Below, piece after piece: positions 1-8,593 of a stretch of 64,000 nucleotides of DNA. The stretch spans positions 62,001 through 126,000 of the forward strand of contig NZ_JAIWJF010000002.1 of assembly GCF_021654115.1 (NCBI RefSeq), written 5' to 3'. Under the pieces are notes generated by a model. It had not been told where the DNA came from, searched no databases, and was given only the letters and a program-made list of their open reading frames with translations. The position numbers were made by a program, and so were the translations under genes. Source of the DNA: Furfurilactobacillus milii (GTDB taxonomy: Bacteria; Bacillota; Bacilli; Lactobacillales; Lactobacillaceae). The first letter of the stretch is position 1, and every line of letters starts with the position of its first letter.

Positions 1-231
1 ATCCAACCAGTCGGCTAGGTTAGTCTCTGGGGTTGCTAGGTAGTTAGCCAGTTTGATGTCAAAGTTGCTGCCAGTAGTGGCGTCCAAAAAGGCCTTGCGC
101 AGTAACAAACGGTATGTGAAGACACCATTTGTCGCATTAGCAACGCTGGCATCGTAAAAGTTGATTGTCTGCATTTCACTGATTGCCGTTGTTAAATCGG
201 TATCCAGACGAGCAAACTGATTATTTTTCAT
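1..231 (-). CDS. pepX: Xaa-Pro dipeptidyl-peptidase PepX, N-terminal part only
   Basis: The reading frame starts at ATG 231-229 behind AAGGAG and runs off the left edge, giving 77 residues. The opening MKNNQFA, an INF motif near residue 23 and an LADWL segment near residue 72 match the helical N-terminal dimerisation region of lactobacillar PepX as I remember it. PepX is a cytoplasmic serine peptidase that removes X-Pro dipeptides from casein-type peptides, which fits the many peptide uptake genes in the window. The catalytic domain lies outside, so the assignment rests only on the N-terminus. Two palindromes just upstream may be operators. Confidence 0.75.
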   Translation of the reverse strand, partial: MKNNQFARLDTDLTTAISEMQTINFYDASVANATNGVFTYRLLLRKAFLDATTGSNFDIKLANYLATPETNLADWLD

Positions 232-246
232 AATAAACTCCTTCAT

Positions 247-288
247 GTTTGCAAACCGATTTGAGGTGCGGCACTTGATTTGCAAATC
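247..288. promoter_or_regulatory. Twin TTTGCAAA palindromes upstream of pepX
   Basis: GTTTGCAAAC (247-256) and GATTTGCAAATC (277-288) are both perfect palindromes on the core TTTGCAAA. Their centres are 31 bp apart, about three helical turns, which is the geometry expected of two sites on one DNA face bound by a dimeric regulator. They lie in the leader between the pepX start and a candidate -10 (TATAAT on the minus strand near 310). No regulator is assigned. Confidence 0.4.
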
Positions 289-434
289 CAAACACAATTT
301 AAAAATAATTATACCGCTTTCTTTCACGCGATAATGGCAACAAAATGAGAAACTTTAGAAGAGAAAGTTTAGTTGACAAGGCTACTTATTTTCAGTAAGT
401 TTATCAAGAAGGAATAACAGATGGAGGCCATCAC

Positions 435-533
435 ATGTCATTCACGACAAAAACAGTCGAACACGTTTGTTGCACACAAGAACAGTGTGTTTGTTTTGTC
501 GTGGATCAACGTGTGGTTAGTCAACAAGTCTAG
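435..533 (+). CDS. Hypothetical 32-aa cysteine-rich small protein
   Basis: ATG 435 follows GGAGG at a 7-nt spacing, and the frame closes with TAG at 533. Four cysteines cluster in residues 12-20 as CC...C.C, a metal- or redox-like pattern; no signal peptide or membrane segment is visible. The frame lies inside an inverted repeat, so the codons may partly be a by-product of RNA structure. I know no family for it. Confidence 0.3.
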   Translation: MSFTTKTVEHVCCTQEQCVCFVVDQRVVSQQV

Positions 534-558
534 TTATCAATAATCTTTGATGATAACA

Positions 559-598
559 GCGGACCTGACCACAATGTTGGTTAGGTCCGTTATTTTTG
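559..598 (+). terminator. Intrinsic terminator of the small transcript
   Basis: CGGACCTGACC (560-570) pairs with GGTTAGGTCCG (579-589) with one G-U pair, followed by TTATTTTTG. It insulates the orphan oppA downstream from the small transcript. Confidence 0.8.
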
Positions 599-703
599 TC
601 AACGAGCTAAGGTTGGTGGCAAACGTGCGATGTTGGATTTGTGAGTTACGAAATGAATGGGCACATATTGGGAGTCATATTTAAAATAAACGGGGCGATA
701 AAA

Positions 704-2329
704 GTGAAATATTTTAAACATTATCTTCGAACGGTTGCGTTAGTTTCAGTTGCTACGGTAACGGCTATTACATTGGCTGCCTGTGGTAACAAAAAGACCA
801 CCACTAATAAAAATAATTTTCGCGTGGGCACCGTTGATGCCTTAGCGACGTTAAATAGTAGTCGCTACTCAGACATTAGTTCTGGTGAAGCCATTCAAAA
901 CGCAATTGAAGGACTTTACAGACTCAACCAAAAAGGCAAGCCAGTATTGGCTGGAGCGAAGTCCGTCACCGTATCCAAAGATCAAAAGGTATATACATTT
1001 AAACTGCAGACAAACAAATGGACAAACGGCGATCCTGTGACGGCACAAAACTATGTGTACGCATGGCGAAAGCTTGCTGATCCGACGACGGGCTCACCGA
1101 ATTCGCAAAATATTGATCCATTGCAGAATGGTCAGAATGTCCGTTTGGGTAAGAAACCGATCACTGATTTAGGCGTAAAAGCCTTAAACAAAACGACGTT
1201 ACAAGTTACATTAGCCAATCCAATCACTTATTTGAACGAGTTATTAGCCACTGCACCGTATGCACCACAGGATGAAGCATATGTGAAGAAGCAGGGACAG
1301 GCGTATGGTACGATCGCTGCTCACGCTATTTACAACGGTCCATTTAAGGTGACTGAGTGGACGGGAACCAATGACAAGTGGGCCTTTGTGAAGAATTCAA
1401 AATATTGGGACGCTAAGTCGGTTCATATCAATAAAATTTCGCTGACTACCGTTAAATCTGAAAGCACAGCGGCAAACCTATACCAGTCCGGTAAATTAGA
1501 CTTTATTGATTTGGACAATGAGTATGTCAAACAGTATAAGGGTCGGAGCGGGTACCACGTTCGTAAGATTCCGGCGATTGGCTACTTAAACTTCAATACT
1601 AAGCGGGAAGCGACAGGCAATGTTCACATTCGCCGTGCCCTTGCCACTGGTTTCAATAAGACACAATTAACAAAGAATGTTTTGCAGGACGGGTCAACAC
1701 CACTAAACGGAATTGTGCCAGCAAACTTTGTTAAAAATCCGGTCACTGGTGAAGATTTCCGGAAGTACAGTGGCAATTTAGTTCCGTATGACCGTGCTTA
1801 CGCGCAAAAGGAATTCAAGGAAGGGCTGAAAGAACTTGGTAAAAAGAGCCTGACCCTGGAATTCTTATCAGCGGATACACCAGAGGCGAAGGCTGTCGCT
1901 GAATTCATGAAAAGCTCATATCAAAAGAACCTGCCAGGATTGAAAATTTCAGTCCGCGAAGTCCCATTGAAACAACGCTTGAATTTTGGTCACAATTATC
2001 AGTTTGATATCATCTACGGTATTTGGAGTCCGGATTATCAAGATCCTTACCAATTTATCACGGACGGTGGGGCTTACCACTTGAACACGGACTACAAGAA
2101 TCCAACGTACTTGAAGGATGTGGCTGACGCCAATTCGACGTATGCAACAAACCCAACCAAGCGTTGGGCGGCCTTAAAGGATGCTGAATATCAGATTGTT
2201 AAGAAGGACGCGTTTACTGCACCGGTTTTCCAAGGCGCCTACGTTTATATGCAACGTCCGAGCGTTAAGGGACTAGCCATTGATCCAAACGGAACAGGGT
2301 TGTTCTTCCGTGACGTGACGATCAAGTAA
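704..2329 (+). CDS. oppA: Peptide ABC transporter substrate-binding lipoprotein (OppA family), orphan
   Basis: This is a family-5 extracellular solute-binding protein that would capture oligopeptides outside the membrane for an Opp permease. I start at GTG 704, behind a purine-rich GGGGCG, because this puts a lipoprotein signal peptide at the N-terminus with lipobox LAAC (Cys27); an upstream GTG at 641 would bury it. The body carries family landmarks such as the NGDPVTAQNYVYAWRK region and YNGPFKVTEW. At 541 residues it has normal length. It stands alone between two terminators without permease genes, so it presumably feeds an Opp membrane complex encoded elsewhere. It resembles the copies at 40743 and 43453 more than the one at 25801. 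Confidence 0.9.
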   Translation: MKYFKHYLRTVALVSVATVTAITLAACGNKKTTTNKNNFRVGTVDALATLNSSRYSDISSGEAIQNAIEGLYRLNQKGKPVLAGAKSVTVSKDQKVYTFKLQTNKWTNGDPVTAQNYVYAWRKLADPTTGSPNSQNIDPLQNGQNVRLGKKPITDLGVKALNKTTLQVTLANPITYLNELLATAPYAPQDEAYVKKQGQAYGTIAAHAIYNGPFKVTEWTGTNDKWAFVKNSKYWDAKSVHINKISLTTVKSESTAANLYQSGKLDFIDLDNEYVKQYKGRSGYHVRKIPAIGYLNFNTKREATGNVHIRRALATGFNKTQLTKNVLQDGSTPLNGIVPANFVKNPVTGEDFRKYSGNLVPYDRAYAQKEFKEGLKELGKKSLTLEFLSADTPEAKAVAEFMKSSYQKNLPGLKISVREVPLKQRLNFGHNYQFDIIYGIWSPDYQDPYQFITDGGAYHLNTDYKNPTYLKDVADANSTYATNPTKRWAALKDAEYQIVKKDAFTAPVFQGAYVYMQRPSVKGLAIDPNGTGLFFRDVTIK

Positions 2330-2341
2330 TAGCAGATTTAT

Positions 2342-2384
2342 AAAGTGCAATGACGGTTACGAATCGTTGTTGCACTTTTTTTGT
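2342..2384 (+). terminator. Terminator after orphan oppA
   Basis: AAAGTGCAA (2342-2350) pairs with TTGCACTTT (2370-2378), followed by a T run. Repeat copy A begins about 35 nt beyond it. Confidence 0.8.
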
Positions 2385-2418
2385 GTCGACGGGAGTTTGC
2401 GTTTGTGCTTTCGTCTTC

Positions 2419-2999
2419 GCTTACGGTTGTCAACAGTGACACGCTCGCCGTGGGACCGGTTCAGGCCTTCTGAAGTTCGAAGTCCTTCACCTCGCGCCGC
2501 CAAGCCTCGTGAGAACCGCGAGTCTTTGCGGCCGTCCGTGGTGTAAATTCGGCAAAACCATCCCGAATTAACACCACCTTCACGGCTCGGTATCACTGTT
2601 GACGCCCTTCAGCTGACATAGTGACAGTAATTCGGCAGCAGTAGCGAACAAATTGCTTAACTACCTGTCACGACGTTGAGGATAGTCGAAAAAATTCGCA
2701 CTAGCACCACTTAACAATCAGAACTGGACTGCCTAGTTGACGTGGATTGGACTTTATTTGAATGAATTAATGCGCCAACGTTTGATTCGATTGCTAGCAA
2801 AGTGAATGTGAGCGAGAGGGCGGCAGCGTTGAAAACGACTGTGAGAGTGTTGTAGATTCGGTGAACTGTCCGAGTCTACAACACGGGACGGTCTTAAAGA
2901 CGGTGGGGTGTGCCGGCTTTAAGGCGAGGTGAAAGACTGTGTTTTTCAGGCTCGAACCGGTCCCCCCACAGGAGGTTTCAAAAGCAGCCAACCGTTAGC
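2419..2999 (+). repeat. Structured repeat family, copy A (divergent 3' module)
   Basis: First of seven same-strand copies. Module 1 (2419-2615) closes with GTCAACAGTGA pairing with TCACTGTTGAC and contains a GGTGTAAATTCGG/CCGAATTAACACC stem and a GCCGTG/CACGGC stem. Module 2 (about 2815-2999) differs in sequence from the other copies but keeps their layout: a long hairpin (GTGTTGTAGATTCGG with CCGAGTCTACAACAC), a CTTAAAG/CTTTAAG helix, then a CCGGTCC...AGG...GTTTCA segment. About 200 nt of unique sequence lie between the modules. Short reading frames here are frames over structured sequence and are not supported as genes. Confidence 0.75.
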
Positions 3000-3198
3000 G
3001 GACTTTTATCCACCTAACGAAGAAACAAATCGTAAGCAAACCAAACAAACACAATAAAAATAGGTAGTTTATTACAACCAAGTGACACTTCCGCAAGCTA
3101 GGTAAATTTGCTAGTTATTTGGTGTTATTTCGGTTACTATTGAAACCAATGTAAACCGCATGAGAATGCAGATTTAATGGTGATGGAGGGACGTTAGA

Positions 3199-4299
3199 TT
3201 GGCGAAAACCATTATTGAGTTTAAGGACATCGTAAAGCGTTACGGTGAGACCGAGGTGCTCAAGGGTATCAACTTTCAAATAGAACAGGGTAAGTTCTAC
3301 ACTTTGTTGGGCCCGTCTGGATGTGGGAAGACCACAATTTTACGTATTATTGCAGGATTCACGGATGCCTCTGAGGGCGACGTGATGTTTGATGGCAAAC
3401 GGATTAATAACGTGCCAGCCAACAAACGGAAGGTAAACACTGTCTTTCAGGATTACGCGTTGTTTCCACATATGAATGTGTTTGACAACGTTGCGTTTCC
3501 ATTGACGTTACGCAAGGTCAGCAAAAAGGATATTCGAACCCGCGTTTTGGATGCGTTAAAGATGGTTCAATTGTCTGGCTATGAAGACCGCGAAATTAAT
3601 GAAATTTCTGGCGGTCAACAACAACGGGTTGCGATTGCACGCGCTATCGTGAATGAGCCTGACGTGCTATTACTAGATGAACCACTGTCTGCGCTGGACA
3701 TGAAGTTGCGTAAAGAAATGCAGTACGAATTGAGAGCATTGCAGCAACGATTAGGGATTACGTTTATTTTTGTGACTCATGATCAGGAAGAAGCACTAGC
3801 CATGAGTGATGAAATTTTCGTCATGAACGCTGGACAAGTGTTGCAAACTGGTTCACCGGTCGATATTTATGATGAACCAATCAACCATTTTGTGGCTGAC
3901 TTCATTGGTGAGAGTAATATTGTGCGCGGTCATATGGTTGCTGATTATCTAGTCTCGTTTGCTGGGCATGAATTTAAGTGTGTGGACGCTGGGATGCGGC
4001 CAAACGAACCGGTTGAAGTGGTTATCCGACCAGAAGACTTGGATATCACAACGGTGGACAAGGGGTCGTTGACAATGACTGTGGATACGCAGTTGTTCCG
4101 TGGCGTGTTCTTTGAAATCACGGGCCACGATGACACCGGCAACAGTTGGCGGATTCGCTCCATTCATCGCACGGAAGTGGGTGCTCAGGTTGGCGTGTTC
4201 TTCGATCCTGAGGATATCCATGTGATGCGGTTTAACGAATCTGAAGAAGATTTTGATGCCCGTTTGGAAACGTATGAAGGGGAGGAATCTGATCGGTGA
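3199..4299 (+). CDS. potA: Spermidine/putrescine ABC transporter ATP-binding protein
   Basis: PotA hydrolyses ATP to drive polyamine import. Translation starts at TTG 3199, nine bases after GGAGG. Walker [10 protein letters not shown] is near residues 38-46, the signature [13 protein letters not shown] near 136, and Walker [12 protein letters not shown] near 157; the C-terminal third is the TOBE-type regulatory domain seen in PotA and other sugar/polyamine ATPases. The 366-residue length is usual. It is the first gene of a tightly overlapping potABCD operon: its TGA overlaps the GTG start of potB. The preceding 200 nt hold the end of repeat copy A and the presumed promoter. Confidence 0.95.
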   Translation: MAKTIIEFKDIVKRYGETEVLKGINFQIEQGKFYTLLGPSGCGKTTILRIIAGFTDASEGDVMFDGKRINNVPANKRKVNTVFQDYALFPHMNVFDNVAFPLTLRKVSKKDIRTRVLDALKMVQLSGYEDREINEISGGQQQRVAIARAIVNEPDVLLLDEPLSALDMKLRKEMQYELRALQQRLGITFIFVTHDQEEALAMSDEIFVMNAGQVLQTGSPVDIYDEPINHFVADFIGESNIVRGHMVADYLVSFAGHEFKCVDAGMRPNEPVEVVIRPEDLDITTVDKGSLTMTVDTQLFRGVFFEITGHDDTGNSWRIRSIHRTEVGAQVGVFFDPEDIHVMRFNESEEDFDARLETYEGEESDR

Positions 4300-5114
4300 A
4301 ACAAGGCAAACTGTTCTACTACATTCCGTACGGCTTGTGGATTGCACTGTTTGTCATTGCACCAGTCGTACTGATTGTTTATCAATCATTCTTTAATATT
4401 GCAGGGCACTTCACCCTAAGCAACTACGCGACGTATTTTCATTCAGGCGTTTACCTGAAAATGACGTTTAATTCTGTTTGGTATGCGTTTTTGATCACAG
4501 CAATTACGCTGCTGATCAGTTATCCAACGGCGTATCTGTTGAATCAATTAAAGCATAAGCAATTATGGTTACTGCTGATTATTTTGCCGACATGGATTAA
4601 CTTACTGTTAAAGACGTATGCTTTTATTGGGTTATTATCACGTAGTGGCTCAGTGGACAGCTTTTTGACATTTATCGGCATCGGACCTAAACAACTGCTG
4701 TTTACCGATGCAAGTTTTCTATTCGTTGCAACTTACATCGAAATTCCGTTTATGATTCTGCCCATTTATAATGCCATTGCGGAATTGAGCCCGTCCTATG
4801 TCAATGCTAGCCGTGACTTAGGGGCCAGCGGCTGGCAAACGTTTAGCCGGGTAATCTTTCCATTAACGCTGGATGGCGTAAAATCCGGAGTTCAGTCCGT
4901 TTTCATTCCATCATTATCACTCTTCATGATTACGCGCCTGATCGGTGGTAACCGTGTGATTACCTTGGGGACTGCCATTGAACAACATTTCTTGGTTACG
5001 CAAAACTGGGGGATGGGTTCGACAATCGGGGTCATCCTGATTGTGGCAATGGTGATTACGATGCTATTAACTGGGGAACGCAAGAAAAAGGGGAGGACAC
5101 GTCATGCAAAGTAA
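4296..5114 (+). CDS. potB: Spermidine/putrescine ABC transporter permease PotB
   Basis: Integral membrane subunit with about six hydrophobic segments. The coupling-loop motif [25 protein letters not shown] is characteristic of the binding-protein-dependent permease family (the EAA loop that contacts PotA). It starts at GTG 4296, overlapping the potA stop, with GGGGAGG upstream, and its 3' end overlaps potC by 11 nt, indicating translational coupling. The length of 272 residues is typical. Confidence 0.93.
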   Translation: MKQGKLFYYIPYGLWIALFVIAPVVLIVYQSFFNIAGHFTLSNYATYFHSGVYLKMTFNSVWYAFLITAITLLISYPTAYLLNQLKHKQLWLLLIILPTWINLLLKTYAFIGLLSRSGSVDSFLTFIGIGPKQLLFTDASFLFVATYIEIPFMILPIYNAIAELSPSYVNASRDLGASGWQTFSRVIFPLTLDGVKSGVQSVFIPSLSLFMITRLIGGNRVITLGTAIEQHFLVTQNWGMGSTIGVILIVAMVITMLLTGERKKKGRTRHAK

Positions 5115-5928
5115 ACTGTCCGGCTGGTCCAAAGCCTACCTCATTATTGTGTTTATCATTTTATATGCGCCAATTTTATTTTTAGTCATGTATTCCTTTA
5201 GTAAGGGCAATACGATGAGCAATTTTCATGGCTTCACGTTTGCCCATTATCAAACATTGTTTCATGACCCGCGGTTGATTCAAATTGTGCTAGACACGCT
5301 CATTGTGGCGTTGTTATCATCACTGTTTGCGACAATCATCGGTACGGCAGGGGCGTTAGGTGTGTATGAAACGCGCCACCGTGCAGTCCGACAGACCGTG
5401 TTGTCATTGAATAACATTTTGATGGTTTCTCCCGACGTTATTATTGGGGCCAGTTTTCTGATTTTCTTCACGATGTTAGGGTTGCGACTGGGCTTTATCT
5501 CAGTGTTACTGAGTCACATTGCCTTTTCGATTCCAATCGTTGTGTTGCTGGTTTTGCCCAAACTGAATGAAATGAATGCATCTATGATCGACGCTGCCGC
5601 TGATCTGGGTGCCAATCCGTGGCAAACGTTAACGCGGGTGATTTTGCCGGCAATCATGCCGGGTATCTTTTCCGGTTTCTTTATGGCCGTTACGTATTCG
5701 CTGGATGACTTTGCTGTTACGTTCTTTGTCACTGGCAATGGCTTCTCAACGTTGTCTGTGGAAATATACTCACGTGCTCGGCAAGGGGTCGATCTGGAAA
5801 TCAACGCGTTGTCAGCGCTGTGGTTCCTAGTTTCACTGTTACTGATTGCGGGGTACTATTTCTTGGAACAGTACAATCAGGGCCGCAAAACCAAAAACCG
5901 TCAACAAGTTGAGGCGGTGATTAAATGA
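5104..5928 (+). CDS. potC: Spermidine/putrescine ABC transporter permease PotC
   Basis: Second membrane subunit, paired with PotB in the pore. Six hydrophobic segments are visible, and the EAA loop reads AAADLGANPWQTLTRVILP around residue 165. ATG 5104 follows GGGGAGG inside the potB 3' end. The stop overlaps the ATG of potD. The order potA-B-C-D supports the polyamine assignment over a spermidine-independent thiamine or iron transporter of similar architecture. Confidence 0.93.
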   Translation: MQSKLSGWSKAYLIIVFIILYAPILFLVMYSFSKGNTMSNFHGFTFAHYQTLFHDPRLIQIVLDTLIVALLSSLFATIIGTAGALGVYETRHRAVRQTVLSLNNILMVSPDVIIGASFLIFFTMLGLRLGFISVLLSHIAFSIPIVVLLVLPKLNEMNASMIDAAADLGANPWQTLTRVILPAIMPGIFSGFFMAVTYSLDDFAVTFFVTGNGFSTLSVEIYSRARQGVDLEINALSALWFLVSLLLIAGYYFLEQYNQGRKTKNRQQVEAVIK

Positions 5929-7004
5929 AGCGATTAGTTAGTTTGGTTGTTGTTATCTTAGCGGTCAGTTTGGGACTTGGTCTGACTGCGCATCATTTAC
6001 AGCGTGTTGAAGGCGTCGTTGGTTCTGGCAACAACGTGCTAAACTTGTACAACTGGGGTGATTACATCGATCCAGCGTTGATAACGAAGTTTGAACACGA
6101 AACAGGTTATCATGTCTCTTACCAAACGTTTGATAGTAATGAATCCATGTACACAAAAATCAAACAGGGTGGCACGTCATATGATCTAACGGTTCCCAGT
6201 GAGTACATGGTTCAGCGAATGAAGGCGGACCATTTACTCAGGCCATTGGACAAAAGCCGATTAACGGGGATGAACAACATTTCGCCCCAATTTAAAAACT
6301 TGGCTTTTGATCCTCACAATGAGTATTCTGTGCCTTATTTCTGGGGTACTTTGGGGATTGTTTATAATGATAAGTTTGTCAAAAAAGGTGAATTGACGAC
6401 CTGGGACGATTTGTGGAAGCCACAGTTTAAGGACAACATCATGTTAGTCGATTCTTCCCGTGATATTTTAGGGTTAGCATTGATGTCGCAAGGACACTCG
6501 GCGAATACGCACGACCAAGCTCAGTTGGATGAAGCTGAACAGAAGCTCACAAAGTTGACGCCCAATGTTAAGGCTGTGCTTGATGATGAAATCATGATGT
6601 ACATGGAGCAAAATGAGTCAGCAGTTGCCGTAACATACTCTGGCAATGCGGCTGAGATGATCAGTAATAATAGTCATCTTCATTATGTCATTCCGAAGCC
6701 AAGTACCAATCTGTGGATTGATAACCTGGTTATTCCGAAGACGGCCAAACATTTGAAGGCCGCTTACGCATTCATTAATTTTATGAACCGCCCGGAAAAC
6801 GCCAAACAGAATGCAGAGTACGTGGGCTACTCAACGCCTAATGCACCAGCGGAACAGTTATTGCCTGCAGATGTTCGCCAGGACAAGGAGTTTTATCCAA
6901 GTGCTAGTGTCATTAAAGATACACAGGTATACCAAGACCTTGGTGTAAAGGAAACGGGTACGTACAACGATTTATTCTTGCAATTTAAGATGTTTAGAAA
7001 GTAA
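5925..7004 (+). CDS. potD: Spermidine/putrescine-binding protein PotD
   Basis: Extracellular polyamine-binding subunit. An N-terminal hydrophobic segment (residues 3-22) acts as signal or membrane anchor; I see no lipobox cysteine, unlike the OppA proteins in this window. The LNLYNWGDYIDP opening and VPYFWGTLGIVYN are hallmark PotD stretches. ATG 5925 overlaps the potC stop. The operon ends in a strong terminator shared with the convergent WxL cluster. Confidence 0.93.
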   Translation: MKRLVSLVVVILAVSLGLGLTAHHLQRVEGVVGSGNNVLNLYNWGDYIDPALITKFEHETGYHVSYQTFDSNESMYTKIKQGGTSYDLTVPSEYMVQRMKADHLLRPLDKSRLTGMNNISPQFKNLAFDPHNEYSVPYFWGTLGIVYNDKFVKKGELTTWDDLWKPQFKDNIMLVDSSRDILGLALMSQGHSANTHDQAQLDEAEQKLTKLTPNVKAVLDDEIMMYMEQNESAVAVTYSGNAAEMISNNSHLHYVIPKPSTNLWIDNLVIPKTAKHLKAAYAFINFMNRPENAKQNAEYVGYSTPNAPAEQLLPADVRQDKEFYPSASVIKDTQVYQDLGVKETGTYNDLFLQFKMFRK

Positions 7005-7007
7005 GTG

Positions 7008-7046
7008 AAACAGGCTTGTGGAATTTTTCCACAAGCCTGTTTTTTG
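7008..7046. terminator. Bidirectional terminator between potD and the WxL cluster
   Basis: A 16-bp perfect stem beginning AAACAGGCTTGTGG (7008-7023) and closing by 7042 is followed by a T run; on the minus strand it is also followed by a short T-rich stretch, so it can serve both convergent units. Confidence 0.85.
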
Positions 7047-7057
7047 TGAGGCGCTAT

Positions 7058-8572
7058 TTATTTAGCAGCATTAGCAGTCGGGACATCCGCTAGGGTCCAA
7101 GAAATGGTGGCAGAGTAATGACCGCTGTTAGCCGCGTGGGTGGGATTAATTGTCAGTGTACTGCCAGATAAAAGGCTGTGAACATTAGTGTTTGGAGTTG
7201 TTGCGTTGATAACTGAAACTAGTTGGCCGTCATCTTTTAAAGTAGCCAACGATTTGTTTTGATCATTAATCAAATTCAAACTAATGCCACCTTTGTCACC
7301 TATTGGCTGATGCGTCGCCGTGTTCGTAAAGGTAGCCATCGCGGCTGTGAGTGACCAACCGGAGCTGTGTACACGAGGGTCATAAATCGATAGTAATTGT
7401 TGATCATTGCCATCATAGGTTAGCGATGTACTACCTGAGGTGTTACTAATTGATGCTAATGACACACCATGGGTAATGTTATTAACGGTGAGCGGCGAAC
7501 CATCGGCTTTGCTAAATGTAAAGTTGGGGATGGCATCTAGCGTTAATTGACCACCGGGATTCACAAACAAACGGGCTTTATTTGTATTCGTTTGCTGGTC
7601 AGCCCCACTGAATCCGATGACTGCGTAATACTGTGTTTGAGTCTGTGCAGCGCTAGTGTTTTTGACCGTTAACATACCATTTTGCATGCCGTCTGGAGAC
7701 GCTGAAATACTTACGTTAGGTCCGTTAGTGACGGGCTTGTCTGATCCATGAGGCGGTATTTGATGCCATCCGACGACGTAGGCTGATTTAGGAAATCCTT
7801 TGATGATGAAAGAAGCATCTGATCCTTCATTAACAAGTTTGTCCTGTAGTGCGCCGATATACACAACAGTACTAGCGGTAATGCCATTTGAAGTGGTGGC
7901 TGTAACCGTTACCTTGCCATATTGATTCAAATCTGAGGTTGCGGTTAGCTTGCCAGTGGTGGCGTCGATGGTGGCTAACTGTGAATTATCAACAGACCAT
8001 TTGATTGAATCCGTTGCATTAGCCGGCGTTAGCGTTGCCAGAATGTTTTCTGAATTAGCATTTGGTAGCGTATCGCTTTCACCGGCGATGGATAAGGCAG
8101 TGGCATGCACGTCCTGCGTGGAGATCGTTACTTTGGCAACCTTGGACCAGTAAACGGAAGAAGTTAAAAATCCATGAATTGTCACTGAAATTTGATAATA
8201 AAATGTAGCTACGTGATCAACGTGTTGATGGGTTTTAAAGCTGCCTGACAATGCATTGCCATCATCCTGGGCTTTTTTCCAATTTTGACCATCCTCACTA
8301 ATATACCAAGATGCTGTTACGTTATCGGTCCAGGGATCAAAAAGAGACTTAATAGCTGTAAACGAAAGTTGATAGTCTTTGTCTGATACGGTGTTCAGAC
8401 TGAGGGGTTGTTGCGTGAAGCCACCGACAAACACAAATCTACCAACTGAAAATGGATCCACACTCGGTGTGCCCTTGGGGACAACATTGTCGTCTGCATG
8501 ACCAGTAATGGGTAACAATAGTGACACTAATATGAACATGATGATACTCAACCACACGCGTTTAAACTTCAT
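7058..8572 (-). CDS. WxL-domain cell-surface protein with a bacterial Ig-like domain
   Basis: A secreted protein of 504 residues with a signal peptide ending near GHADD. Residues about 155-245 look like a Big_2-type Ig domain (WSVDNSQLATIDATTGKL). The C-terminal part is a WxL domain: the first WxL motif is GWSLTAA, the second ATISWTLADVPTA just before the C-terminus. WxL domains bind peptidoglycan non-covalently. It is the last gene of a three-gene minus-strand cluster with a DUF916 protein and a second WxL protein, the usual Csc-type surface-complex composition. Its ligand is unknown. Confidence 0.85.
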   Translation of the reverse strand: MKFKRVWLSIIMFILVSLLLPITGHADDNVVPKGTPSVDPFSVGRFVFVGGFTQQPLSLNTVSDKDYQLSFTAIKSLFDPWTDNVTASWYISEDGQNWKKAQDDGNALSGSFKTHQHVDHVATFYYQISVTIHGFLTSSVYWSKVAKVTISTQDVHATALSIAGESDTLPNANSENILATLTPANATDSIKWSVDNSQLATIDATTGKLTATSDLNQYGKVTVTATTSNGITASTVVYIGALQDKLVNEGSDASFIIKGFPKSAYVVGWHQIPPHGSDKPVTNGPNVSISASPDGMQNGMLTVKNTSAAQTQTQYYAVIGFSGADQQTNTNKARLFVNPGGQLTLDAIPNFTFSKADGSPLTVNNITHGVSLASISNTSGSTSLTYDGNDQQLLSIYDPRVHSSGWSLTAAMATFTNTATHQPIGDKGGISLNLINDQNKSLATLKDDGQLVSVINATTPNTNVHSLLSGSTLTINPTHAANSGHYSATISWTLADVPTANAAK

Positions 8573-8593
8573 GTTGATTTACAGTCCTTATCC

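Larger units (their letters stand above)
373..598 (+). ncRNA. Small structured transcript with possible 32-aa Cys-rich ORF
   Basis: A TTGACA box (373-378) with a weak -10 17 nt later precedes a GGAGG site (423-427) and an ATG at 435. The frame 435-533 encodes 32 residues with a Cys-rich core, CCTQEQCVC. The same stretch contains a long inverted repeat: CACGACAAAA (443-452) pairs with TTTTGTCGTG (494-503), with an inner CACAC/GTGTG stem. It ends at a strong intrinsic terminator (560-597). It could be a small RNA, a small protein, or both; the well-spaced Shine-Dalgarno favours some translation. It separates pepX from the oppA paralogue and I do not recognise it. Confidence 0.4.

Noticed and set aside
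2357-2991. Minus-strand ORFs of 65-79 aa in repeat copy A
   Set aside because: They lie over structured repeat sequence, have no ribosome sites, and equivalent frames are not kept in other copies.
7950-8153. Plus-strand ORF within the WxL gene
   Set aside because: Shadow of the minus-strand coding sequence; no ribosome site.
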